A stretch of 38,405 bases of DNA, from NCBI GenBank assembly GCA_905221605.1, contig CAJNDS010001051.1, positions 1 through 38,405 on the forward strand, given 5' to 3'. The notes under the pieces were generated by a model, which saw nothing but the letters and a program-made list of their open reading frames with translations, searched no databases and was not told where the DNA came from. Shown in pieces: positions 10,001 through 22,000 of this stretch (within the stretch, counting starts at the first letter, position 1; each line of letters opens with the position of its first letter). The stretch is from Symbiodinium natans (lineage: Eukaryota > Sar > Dinophyceae > Suessiales > Symbiodiniaceae). The position numbers and the translations under genes are program-made.

Positions 10001-13000
10001 CAGAATCTCCCGAATGCCCAGAGGCCCCTCGCAAAGCCCAAAACGGCAACAGTCTAGGCCGTGCACTTCTACAAACCCTCCAGCCCCAAACTCTAAAGCT
10101 CTGAAGCCCTAATCCCCAAGCCCGAAAAACCTAGGGCCCTCGACCCTAGACCCTAAGTACCCGAAAAGCCCTACTGCCCCATCTAAACCCTAAACCCTAA
10201 ACCCTAAACCCTAAACCCTAAACCCTAAACCCTAAACCCTAAACCCTAAACCCTAAACCCTAAACCCTAAACCCTAAACCCTAAACCCGAAACCCTAAAC
10301 CCGAAACCCTAAACCTAAACCCTAAACCCTAAACCTAAACACTAAACCCTAAACCCTAGACCCTAAACCCTAAACCCTAAACCCTGAACCCTAAACCCTA
10401 AACCCTAAACCCCTAAAGCCCTAAACCCGAAAGCCCTGCAGGGCTCAGCCTCAAGCAAGACCCGGCCGGTGCGGCTCCATGCTTTCGAGCTGCCCGGTTG
10501 TACTACTAACTGCTTCTGAGAACCCTCCCCCCCCCCCCCAAGAAAAAATAAGATAAGGGCGCAACACAGGGAGTATTGTTATACAAAACCCAAAGAGTAG
10601 AACAAGGGCAGTATAGGGATTAGTGTTTTTTATTCTGCTATTCTTCTTCTTCTTCTTATTATTGTTATTATTGTTATTATGTTTCTTGTTTGTGTTTTTT
10701 TTGGGGGTTTTTAAGCAAATGGTAGTGTAGCAGTTGTCAGAACTTGGCTCAGGGGGTTGGGGGGGGGGGCTTCTCGGGCGCTTTGGGTTTCTATTATTTG
10801 GGTGGGGGCTTCCTTGTGGGGTCTTGGGGGCTAAACCCTAGCCCTTAAACCCTCAACCCTAAACCCTAAACCCTAAAACCCTACACCCTAAACCCTACGT
10901 ACTAAACTCCGAACCCTAAACCCTGAAACCTGCACCCTGAACCCTGTTTGGGCGTTGAAGGTGTGTGGGGCTGGAGGCTGAGGGGTTTTGGACAGCTTGG
11001 AATTTTTTGTGGGCTTATGTAGCCAATCAGGATGCGCTTCCGTACCCAGCATGTACGGGCCCTGTCGCAACACCCGACAAGGATGTAAAAAACGAAGGCA
11101 ATTTGGAGTCTGGGAGTTTCACGACAATACAAGGTGTGAAGGTTCAAGTTGTTTTTTTGATTGTTTTTTTGGGTTTTGCTGGGTTTTTTTGGCGTTCCAC
11201 TTCGGAAGAACAAGCAGCTACTATCTAGCTGGCTTCACCATGATCATGACCGAGGAACGAGCTTGGTGTTCAGGATCCCGTCGGATTTTGGGACCCGGCT
11301 GGCTTCACCGCCGACGGCAGCGTGGAGGACTTCAAGCGCCGCCGACAGACCGAGATCAAGCATGGCCGCATTGCAACTTGGATGTTCGAGGTTAGCCTGG
11401 AACGCATGTAGAGCACCTGTACGACACAGAGCTCATCTTTAGCATTGTTGTTTTTTTGTTTCGTTGGGTCGGCTCAAGCAAAGTCAAGGCCATGCTGGCA
11501 GCGATGGGCTACATCACTCCTGAGCAACTTGCCGGAAGGGTTACGACAGGGAAGGGCCGAAGATAGGGCAAACCGCTTGTAATGCGTTTTAATGCGCTTG
11601 GTTTTTGTTGTTTTCGCTTGCATCGCTTGGGACGAACATCTGGGCTGTTGACGTTCGTCATGGCATTGCGCGGTGGGGTTGTGGTTTGCTGTAGTTACTG
11701 TAGTTCTTAGTGCTACCATGTGCTACCTTCATTTCGAGATGCTACGATCAACTGATGTGTTTTACACAGCTTCTTGCATTGCTTCTCATTATGAACTTTT
11801 CATCTGTAGAAGTGCTGAGGATCACTGGCAAGTTCCCTGGATACTTGAGCCCATCGGCCGGCCTGAAATTCGCGGACGTGCCAAACGGTCTTGCTGCGAT
11901 CTCCAAAGTTCCCGCCGCAGGTTGGGGTCAGATCCTTGCCTACATGGCGTTCTGCGAGGTTTCCCAGGATCAGTCGGCCGGCACGGCGGCTGCAGCAGGC
12001 GACTTTGGCTTCAAGGTCTTGACCTCCAGCGACCCGGCTGAGAAGACTAAGAAGCTCTCAGCGGAGCTGGCGAACGGCAGACTTGCGATGATGGCCATCA
12101 TCGGCATGTTCTTTCAGGCGGGATTATCACATGCGTGTGCCGTTAACGTTGTGATGACTTCATTGACTTCATGTGAGTTGAAGGAGGAATGCAGGTGTTA
12201 ACCTTTAATGCAGAAAGCAGCTTTTGTGTTGTGATGTTTGGGTCATAGGACGGCCTGACCGGAAGCGCCTGGGGTGACTGGGCCAACTACACCGCCTCTC
12301 CGCTCCGAGCATTCGCAACTTTGATGCGCAGTAGTACCCTTCTTCCCCTTCGAGGGCTGCAGAGAGCAGAAGGTTTAGGATGTGCAGTAGAGTCCCAGTA
12401 GTGCCCTTCTTTCCTTTTCTACGGGTGGGGTTCCATGCAACAAGTAGCCTGGTTAGCCGCTAAAGTTTGGGATGTTCCCCTTTGTACTAACAGTCCTTAA
12501 TCGGGATTACAGGACCGAAGCCCTCAACCCTAAACCCTAAATCCTGGTCCCTAAACCCTAAACCCTAAACCCTAAACCCTATTAAGGACTGATCGTATAA
12601 AAAGAAAACATCCTCTGAAATCCCTAAAACCCCTGACCCCTGTCCCCTAGAACGATGTGTACGACTCGCTATCACAAGCATTCATGCTTTTGGTGAACAT
12701 GCCCAAAACACTGTTGTTTGTTCAGAGCGCTTTGCCTTTTCTACACAGTACGGCACAAGGATGCTTGACGCTTCTGGAACAAGATGCGCTTAAACGAACG
12801 CAACCAAACCAAGCGACCGCATCAACTGACGAAGTCTTCGCACTTTTGCGGGTGTTTTCTCAACATGGTACGCTTGCCAGGGTGGACGTTCTTATGCCCT
12901 TCTCGCCCCGAAACCCCGCCCAACCGTCCCCCCAACCCGACGCACCTTGCAGCCTGGCGTTGATGAGGCTGCTGACATTGCGGAGGCTGTCCGTCAGTCC

Positions 13001-16000
13001 TCCTTCACAACGGTGATGCTCAGGAAAGGTGGCGTGCTGGCGCGCCCTCCTCCGCCCGCGCGTGCCATTGCACTTTAAGCTTTCGTGCGTGCCTGGTGAT
13101 GGAAACTGCCTTTTTGAGTCCGTCGCACGCGCGGCTAATTTTATCCTTCCCGTTCGCTATACCACCACTGGTTTGCGGCATGACTGTGTACAAACCATCC
13201 TACATGTGCCTCTCTTACGGGATCGTTTCGCCGACGATCGTGACCGTTCGAGTTTTTGCGAACGCATGGCCCGTAATGCCACTTACGGGGATGAACTGTG
13301 CATTCAGGCTCTTGCGCATTTTCTTGGACTTACTATTCGTGTTATTTCCCCTCAGTACGATGCGATGTCTTTTGGGGCCATCGGCCCATGTATCTATATT
13401 GGCTATACTGGCATTAGTCATTACGATGCTATCATTCCCCGTTTGCCCACTTGCCCCAGTATGGTGTGATCACATCAGTAACTCGCGCATCGATGACGCT
13501 TGGCAACTGTTCTGCAGCCAGTCCTTGTCTCTTCTGCATCGTGGCAGCATTTCTGTTGACCGAGGCGTTGCGCCTTCTTTGCGTTTTAAGCCTTTGGTTT
13601 TCGCAGTCTGCTGAGGGTAGTCTTTCTTTCCGTGTTGCACGGCTGTACAAACTCCAGCGCCGCATTCAAGAATGCCTTCTCCAAAGGGCTGCTTCAGGCT
13701 GTACTGGTGATTTCTGCCAAGTTTCAATTGCCCGTGATCTGCGCAAGCTTTGTGTTTGTACTGTTCAGGCTGTTTACAAATGGATTCGCTTACACAAAGC
13801 GCTTCTCGCCACATCTGAATTTGTGAGGACGCCTGCCGGTGTTTGTGCTGCGCCAGATGTTTTGCTTCAAAAAGTAGTTGATAAATGGAGCAAAATTTAC
13901 AGAAGCTATGACTCGCGCGAGCCTCCTTCCTGGGTTTGCTGCCCGGTACGGACCTTACCTTAATCGGTACAACGTCCGCTTGCCGCCGCTTGATCATTCA
14001 AGACTTAAGCGTGTCGCTTGTGGTTCAGCCAGAAAAGCCCCTGGTCTTGATGCTTGGAACTGTGACGCTTTTAAACTGGCCTGATGTCATTTGGTGTCGA
14101 TTGGGTGAGTTTCTTTCTGCCCTGGGCCACTCTTCACGCTCGTGATTTGGCCTCTTGGCAATCACAGTGGGCGCCGCGTGTGGGCGACGTTCTTCTGATG
14201 CTCTTGAACTTGAGCACGCTTGCAGCAACGGCGCGCCCCTGGCAGTCTTGTTGCTGGATCTTTCAACGTTCTTTGATCGCCTCCCATGAGACATCGAGTA
14301 CCCACTACTTGAGCATTTTGGTTGTCCGCCGGAACTTGTGGTCAGGCCCAAGCGTCATATGGCCACATGTGCTTCACCTTGGTTTCGACTCGGTGCTGCT
14401 CTTGCGCCGCCTCTTACGTGCACAAATGGCACTCCCCAGGGATGCCGCTTATCCATCATTTCGATGAATGCTTTAATGTCCGTATGGGCTCGCGTTTCAC
14501 GCGCTGAGGCCCCCGACATCAAATGTGGCGCCTTCGTGGACGACCGTTCCCTTCGTTCTAATGCCCAACCTGCCCTTCAGAAGAGCGTGGAGCTCACTGA
14601 CGAGATTGATCCTAAACCCTAAATAGTGTTCCCTAAACCCTAAACCCTAAGCCCTATCAAGGACTGATAGTATAAAAAGAAAACATCCTCTGAAGTCCCT
14701 AAAACCCCTGACCCCTGTCCCCTAGAACGATGTGTAGGACTCGCTATCACAACCCCCCAGCCGTCCCCTGAACGCACCTTGCGGTCACGGCCAGAGCCGT
14801 TTGCGAAAGCCACCTAGCATTTCCAAAGCTCCCGAAGCCCTAAAGAACCTAAAGCCACTTAAAAGTCCTAGACCCACTGAAAAGCCTAAAGCCACTTGAA
14901 AGCCAGGAAAGCGAGCTCGGCGTGCAAGCGCCTGTTGGATTTTGGGATCCCGCAGGTGGGGAGGGGTTTCCAAAGGTTTCTGTCCCAAACCCCAAACTCA
15001 GGGGTTTAGGGTTTGACTGAATCCCAAAGATAGGGAGACGTGAGGGTCGTTTTGGGGTGCCGGGTTTTAAACGTTTGACAGATTTTTGGGGGGCTTTCCT
15101 CCGTCTAGAGTTCTATTCCAGTCGTCTATGCCCCAGGTTTTACCAAGGATGGCGACGCGGAGAACTTCGCTCGCCGCCGTCAGACAGAACTGAAGCATGG
15201 AAGGATTGCGATGCTTGCCACCATGGGCGACTGGGCCCTTTGTGCGGGTTTAGGGTTTAAGTTGCTTGGGAGAAGTGAAATGTTTCTATGGCAATATGGC
15301 AACTTGGTTTTAGTTCCGCAAAACAGCAGCCAAGGCTACATCACTCCAGAATTCAGCAAGTGGCCAGGTTACCTGTCACCCACTTTGGGCATCAAGTTTG
15401 CAGACGTCCCCACTGGCCTTGCGGCCATTTCCAAGGTTCCCATTGCAGGCTGGACGCAGATGATTCTGTGGGGTGCTTACTGCGAAACTTCCCAGGACCA
15501 GTCTCCGGGCACACCGGGCGCCGCCGGTGATTTCGGGTGGAAAGTGCTCACTTCCGACGATGCGGAGAAGAAGAAGGCGAAGCTCGCAGCGGAGCTGGCG
15601 AACGGCAGGCTCGCGATGATGGCCATCATCGGCATGTTCTTTCAGGCGGGCTTATCACATGCGTGTGCGGCTAACGTTGTGATGACTATGATGGCTTCAT
15701 TGACTTCATGTGAGTTGAAGGAAGAACACAAGTGACAGCCTTTTTAATGCAGAAAGCGGCGTTTGTGAATGTGATGTTTGGGTATGTTTGGGTCATAGGA
15801 CGGCCTGACCGGAAGCGCCTGGGGTGACTGGGCCAACTACACCGCCTCTCCGCTCCGAGCGTTCGAGAACGAGCTTGGTGTTCAGGATCCCGTCGGATTT
15901 TGGGACCCGGCTGGCTTCACCGCCGACGGCAGCGTGGAGGACTTCAAGCGCCGCCGACAGACCGAGATCAAGCATGGCCGCATTGCAACTCGGATGTTCG

Positions 16001-19000
16001 AGGTTAGCCTGGAATGCATGTAGAGCACCTCTACGACACAGAGCTCATCTTGAGGTTTTCTGTGTTTTGTTTTGTTGGGTCGGCTCAAGCAAAGTCAAGG
16101 CCATGCTGGCAGCGATGGGCTACATCACTCCTGAGCAACTTGCCGGAAGGGTTTCGACAGGGAAGAGCAGAAGATAGGGTAAACCGCTTGTAGCGCGTTT
16201 TAATGTGCTTGGTTTTGGTTGTTGTTTTTAGTTTGCATCGCTTGCAAGGTAGATCTGTGCTGTTGACATTCGTCATGGCATCGCGCAGTGGGGTTCTCGT
16301 TTGCTGTAGTTACGGTAGTTCTTAGTGCTGCCATGTGCTGATTTCATCTTGCGATGCTACGATCAGCCGATGTGTTTTACACAGCTTCTTGCATTGCTTC
16401 TCAGTATGCACTTTTCATCTGTCGAAGTGCTGAGGATCACTGGCAAGTTCCCTGGATACTTGAGCCCATCGGCCGGCTTGAAATTCGCGGATGTGCCAAA
16501 CGGTCTTGCTGCGATCTCCAAAGTTCCTGCCGCAGGTTGGGGTCAGATCCTTGCCTACATGGCGTTCTGCGAGGTTTCCCAGGATCAGTCGGCCGGCACG
16601 GCGGCTGCAGCAGGCGACTTTGGCTTCAAGGTCTTGACCTCCAGCGACCCGGCTGAGAAGACTAAGAAGCTCTCAGCGGAGCTGGCGAACGGCAGACTTG
16701 CGATGATGGCCATCATCGGCATGTTCTTTCAGGCGGGATTATCACATGCGTGTGCCGCTAGCGTTGTGATGACTTCATTGACGTCATGTAAGTTGAAGGA
16801 AGAATGCAAGTGTGAACCTGTAATACAGAAAGCAGCTTTTGTGTTGTGATGTTTGGGTCATAGGACGGCCTGACCGGAAGCGCCTGGGGTGACTGGGCCA
16901 ACTACACCGCCTCTCCGCTCCGAGCGTTCGAGAACGAGCTTGGTGTTCAGGATCCCGTCGGATTTTGGGACCCGGCTGGCTTCACCGCCGACGGCAGCGT
17001 GGAGGACTTCAAGCGCCGCCGCCAGACCGAGATCAAGCATGGCCGCATTGCAACTCGGATGTTCGAGGTTAGCCTGGAACGCATGTAGAGCACCTCTACG
17101 ACGCAGAGCTCATCTTAAGCTTTTTTGTTTCTTGTTTCGTTGGGTAGGCCACTCAAGCAAATTCAAGGCCATGCTGGCAGCGATGGGCTACATTACTCCG
17201 GAGCAACTTGCCGGAAGGGTTACGACAGGGAAGGGCAGAGGACAGGGTAAAACGCTTGCGATGCGTTTTAATGCGCTTGCTTTTTGTTGCTTTCGCTTGC
17301 ATCGCTTGCGACGAAGATCTGGGCTGTTGACATACGCCGTGGCATTGCGTGGTGGGGTTCTCGTTTGCTGTAGTTGTAGTTCTCAATGCTACCGTGTGCT
17401 GCCTTCTTTTCGCGATGCCACGATCAACCGATGTGTTTTACACAGCTTCTTGGCTTCTCATTATGCACTTTTCATCTGTCGAAGTGCTGAGGATCACTGG
17501 CAAGTTCCCTGGATACTTGAGCCCATCGGCCGGCTTGAAATTCGCGGACGTGCCAAACGGTCTTGCTGCGATCTCCAAAGTTCCCGCCGCAGGTTGGGGT
17601 CAGATCCTTGCCTACATGGCGTTCTGCGAGGTTTCCCAGGATCAGTCGGCCGGCACGGCGGCTGCAGCAGGCGACTTTGGCTTCAAGGTCTTGACCCCCA
17701 GCGACCCGGCTGAGAAGACTAAGAAGCTCTCAGCGGAGCTGGCGAACGGCAGACTTGCGATGATGGCCATCATCGGCATGTTCTTTCAGGCGGGCTTATC
17801 ACATGCGTGTGCCGCTAACGTTGTGATGACTTCATTGACTTCATGTGAGTTGAAGGAAGAATGCAAGTGTCAACCTTTAATACAGAAGGCGGTGTTTGTG
17901 AAAGTGATGTTTGGGTCGTAGGACGGCCTGACCGGAAGTGCCTGGGGTGACTGGGCCAACTACACCGCCTCTCCGCTCCGAGCGTTCGAGAACGAGCTTG
18001 GTGTTCAGGATCCCGTCGGATTTTGGGACCCGGCTGGCTTCACCGCCGACGGCAGCGTGGAGGACTTCAAGCGCCGCCGCCAGACCGAGATCAAGCATGG
18101 CCGCATTGCAACTCGGATGTTCGAGGTTAGCCTGGAATGCATGTAGAGCACCTCTGCGACACAGAGCTCATCTTAAGCTTTTTGGTTTCTTGTTTTTGTT
18201 GGGTAGGCCACTCAAGCAAATTCAAGGCCATGCTGGCAGCGATGGGCTACATTACTCCGGAGCAACTTGCCGGAAGGGTTACGACAGGGAAGGGCAGAGG
18301 ATGGGGTAAACCGCTTGCCATGCGTTTTAATGCGCTTGCTTTTTGTTGTTTTCGCTTGCATCGCTTGCGACGAAGATCTGTGGGCTGTTGACATTCGCCG
18401 TGGCATTGCGCGGTGGGGTTCTCGTTTGCTGTAGTTGTAGTTCTCAATGCTACTGTGTGCTACCTTCTTTTCGCGATGCCACGATCAACCGATGTGTTTT
18501 ACACAGCTTCTTGGCTTCTCATTATGCACTTTTCATCTGTCGAAGTGCTGAGGATCACTGGCAAGTTCCCTGGATACTTGAGCCCATCGGCCGGCTTGAA
18601 ATTCGCGGACGTGCCAAACGGTCTTGCTGCGATCTCCAAAGTTCCCGCCGCAGGTTGGGGTCAGATCCTTGCCTACATGGCGTTCTGCGAGGTTTCCCAG
18701 GATCAGTCGGCCGGCACGGCGGCTGCAGCAGGCGACTTTGGCTTCAAGGTCTTGACCTCCAGCGACCCGGCTGAGAAGACTAAGAAGCTCTCAGCGGAGC
18801 TGGCGAACGGCAGACTTGCGATGATGGCCATCATCGGCATGTTCTTTCAGGCGGGCTTATCACATGCGTGTGCCGTTAATGTTATGTCATGACTTCATTG
18901 ACTTCATTGACTTCATGTGAGTTGAAGGAAGAATGCAAGTGTCAACCTTTAATACAGAAGGCGGTGTTTGTGAAAGTGATGTTTGGGTCGTAGGACGGCC

Positions 19001-22000
19001 TGACCGGAAGTGCCTGGGGTGACTGGGCCAACTACACCGCCTCTCCGCTCCGAGCGTTCGAGAACGAGCTTGGTGTTCAGGATCCCGTCGGATTTTGGGA
19101 CCCGGCTGGCTTCACCGCCGACGGCAGCGTGGAGGACTTCAAGCGCCGCCGGCAGACCGAGATCAAGCATGGCCGCATTGCAACTCGGATGTTCGAGGTT
19201 AGCCTGGAATGCATGTAGAGCACCTCTGCGACACAGAGCTCATCTTAAGCTTTTTGGTTTCTTGTTTTTGTTGGGTAGGCCACTCAAGCAAATTCAAGGC
19301 CATGCTGGCAGCGATGGGCTACATTACTCCGGAGCAACTTGCCGGAAGGGTTACGACAGGGAAGGGCAGAGGATGGGGTAAACCGCTTGCCATGCGTTTT
19401 AATGCGCTTGCTTTTTGTTGTTTTCGCTTGCATCGCTTGCGACGAAGATCTGTGGGCTGTTGACATTCGCCGTGGCATTGCGCGGTGGGGTTCTCGTTTG
19501 CTGTAGTTGTAGTTCTCAATGCTACTGTGTGCTACCTTCTTTTCGCGATGCCACGATCAACCGATGTGTTTTACACAGCTTCTTGGCTTCTCATTATGCA
19601 CTTTTCATCTGTCGAAGTGCTGAGGATCACTGGCAAGTTCCCTGGATACTTGAGCCCATCGGCCGGCTTGAAATTCGCGGACGTGCCAAACGGTCTTGCT
19701 GCGATCTCCAAAGTTCCCGCCGCAGGTTGGGGTCAGATCCTTGCCTACATGGCGTTCTGCGAGGTTTCCCAGGATCAGTCGGCCGGCACGGCGGCTGCAG
19801 CAGGCGACTTTGGCTTCAAGGTCTTGACCTCCAGCGACCCGGCTGAGAAGACTAAGAAGCTCTCAGCGGAGCTGGCGAACGGCAGACTTGCGATGATGGC
19901 CATCATCGGCATGTTCTTTCAGGCGGGCTTATCACATGCGTGTGCCGTTAATGTTATGTCATGACTTCATTGACTTCATTGACTTCATGTGAGTTGAAGG
20001 AAGAATGCAAGTGTCAACCTTTAATACAGAAGGCGGTGTTTGTGAAAGTGATGTTTGGGTCGTAGGACGGCCTGACCGGAAGTGCCTGGGGTGACTGGGC
20101 CAACTACACCGCCTCTCCGCTCCGAGCGTTCGAGAACGAGCTTGGTGTTCAGGATCCCGTCGGATTTTGGGACCCGGCTGGCTTCACCGCCGACGGCAGC
20201 GTGGAGGACTTCAAGCGCCGCCGCCAGACCGAGATCAAGCATGGCCGCATTGCAACTCGGATGTTCGAGGTTAGCCTGGAATGCATGTAGAGCACCTCTA
20301 CGACACAGAGCTCATCTTGAGGTTTTCTGTGTTTTGTTTTGTTGGGTCGGCTCAAGCAAAGTCAAGGCCATGCTGGCAGCGATGGGCTACATCACTCCTG
20401 AGCAACTTGCCGGAAGGGTTTCGACAGGGAAGAGCAGAAGATAGGGTAAACCGCTTGTAGCGCGTTTTAATGTGCTTGGTTTTTGTTGTTGTTTTTAGTT
20501 TGCATCGCTTGCAACGTAGATCTGTGCTGTTGACATTCGTCATGGCATCGCGCAGTGGGGTTCTCGTTTGCTGTAGTTACTGTAGTTCTTAGTGCTGCCA
20601 TGTGCTGATTTCATCTTGCGATGCTACGATCAGCCGATGTGTTTTACACAGCTTCTTGCATTGCTTCTCAGTATGCACTTTTCATCTGTCGAAGTGCTGA
20701 GGATCACTGGCAAGTTCCCTGGATACTTGAGCCCATCGGCCGGCTTGAAATTCGCGGATGTGCCAAACGGTCTTGCTGCGATCTCCAAAGTTCCTGCCGC
20801 AGGTTGGGGTCAGATCCTTGCCTACATGGCGTTCTGCGAGGTTTCCCAGGATCAGTCGGCCGGCACGGCGGCTGCAGCAGGCGACTTTGGCTTCAAGGTC
20901 TTGACCTCCAGCGACCCGGCTGAGAAGACGAAAAAGCTCTCAGCGGAGCTGGCGAACGGCAGACTTGCGATGATGGCCATCATCGGCATGTTCTTTCAGG
21001 CGGGATTATCACATGCGTGTGCCGTTAATGTTGTGGTGACTTCATTGACTTCATGTGAGTTGAAGGAGGAATGCAAGTGTTAACCTTTAATACAGAAAGC
21101 AGCTGTTGTGTTGTGATGTTTGGGTCATAGGACGGCCTGACCGGAAGCGCCTGGGGTGACTGGGCCAACTACACCGCCTCTCCGCTCCGAGCGTTCGAGA
21201 ACGAGCTTGGTGTTCAGGATCCCGTCGGATTTTGGGACCCGGCTGGCTTCACCGCCGACGGCAGCGTGGAGGACTTCAAGCGCCGCCGCCAGACCGAGAT
21301 CAAGCATGGCCGTATTGCAACTCGGATGTTCGAGGTTAGCCTGGAGGGCATGTAGAGCACCTCTACGACACAGAGCTCATCTTAAGCTTTTTTGTTTCTT
21401 GTTTCGTTGGGTAGGCCACTCAAGCAAATTCAAGGCCATGCTGGCAGCGATGGGCTACATTACTCCGGAGCAACTTGCCGGAAGGGTTACGACAGGGAAG
21501 GGCAGAGGACAGGGTAAAACGCTTGCGATGCGTTTTAATGCACTTGCTTTTTGTCGTTTTCGCTTGCATCGCTTGCGACGAAGATCTGGGCTGTTGACAT
21601 ATGCCGTGGCATTGCGCGGTGGGGTTCTCGTTTGCTGTAGTTGTAGTTCTCAATGCTACCGTGTGCTACCTTCTTTTCGCGATGCCACGATCAACCGATG
21701 TGTTTTACACAGCTTCTTGGCTTCTCATTATGCACTTTTCATCTGTCGAAGTGCTGAGGATCACTGGCAAGTTCCCTGGATACTTGAGCCCATCGGCCGG
21801 CTTGAAATTCGCGGACGTGCCAAACGGTCTTGCTGCGATCTCCAAAGTTCCCGCCGCAGGTTGGGGTCAGATCCTTGCCTACATGGCGTTCTGCGAGGTT
21901 TCCCAGGATCAGTCGGCCGGCACGGCGGCTGCAGCAGGCGACTTTGGCTTCAAGGTCTTGACCTCCAGCGACCCGGCTGAGAAGACTAAGAAGCTCTCAG

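Larger units (their letters stand above)
9231..10441 (+). other. Leader intron 4 of gene B, dominated by telomere-like repeats
   Basis: 1,211 nt made almost entirely of telomere-like or degenerate C/A- and G/T-rich sequence: a TTTAGGG tract (9284-9335), a long degenerate C/A-rich region (9578-9860), and a near-perfect CCCTAAA array (10182-10433). It ends CCCTGCAG. No gene is supported. The open frames on the - strand here are repeat artefacts. Confidence 0.6.
12584..14622 (+). mobile_element. Decayed retroelement with OTU-like protease and reverse transcriptase
   Basis: About 2 kb between two direct repeats. In order: an uncharacterised coding-like stretch (12657-13016), an OTU-type domain (13017-13469), a linker (13469-13963) and reverse-transcriptase motifs (13964-14622). 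The order is that of one polyprotein, but the frame shifts and contains stops, so the element is dead. Cysteine protease domains are known in some non-LTR retrotransposons; assignment to a clade is not possible by eye. It is also present in gene C, so the insertion is older than the gene duplication. Confidence 0.75.
12315..14906 (+). other. Large intron in module 2 carrying retroelement remnants
   Basis: GC donor (GCAACTTTG, the same start as the standard GCAACTT donors) after AGCATTC, and acceptor AAGCCAG before GAAAGCGAG. Joining gives AFESELGVQ, parallel to AFENELGVQ elsewhere, so this is an intron and not a break in the gene. The first 200 nt hold a decayed direct duplication around GCAGTAG...CCCTTCTT (12337 and 12382). 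Then come a telomere-like tract, the OTU/reverse-transcriptase element and a truncated second copy. Confidence 0.7.

Noticed and set aside
10182-10433. CCCTAAA array as a true chromosome end
   Set aside because: Unique gene sequence continues on both sides and the array lies inside an intron of an intact gene.
10965-11228. 87-codon open frame with a hydrophobic stretch before module 1
   Set aside because: No homology recognised; it lies wholly within the leader intron and ends just before the acceptor. Probably chance.
12315-14906. Interpretation that the retroelement disrupts the LHC gene at module 2
   Set aside because: GC donor and AG acceptor flank the region, and joining restores AFESELGVQ in frame, so the element sits in an intron.
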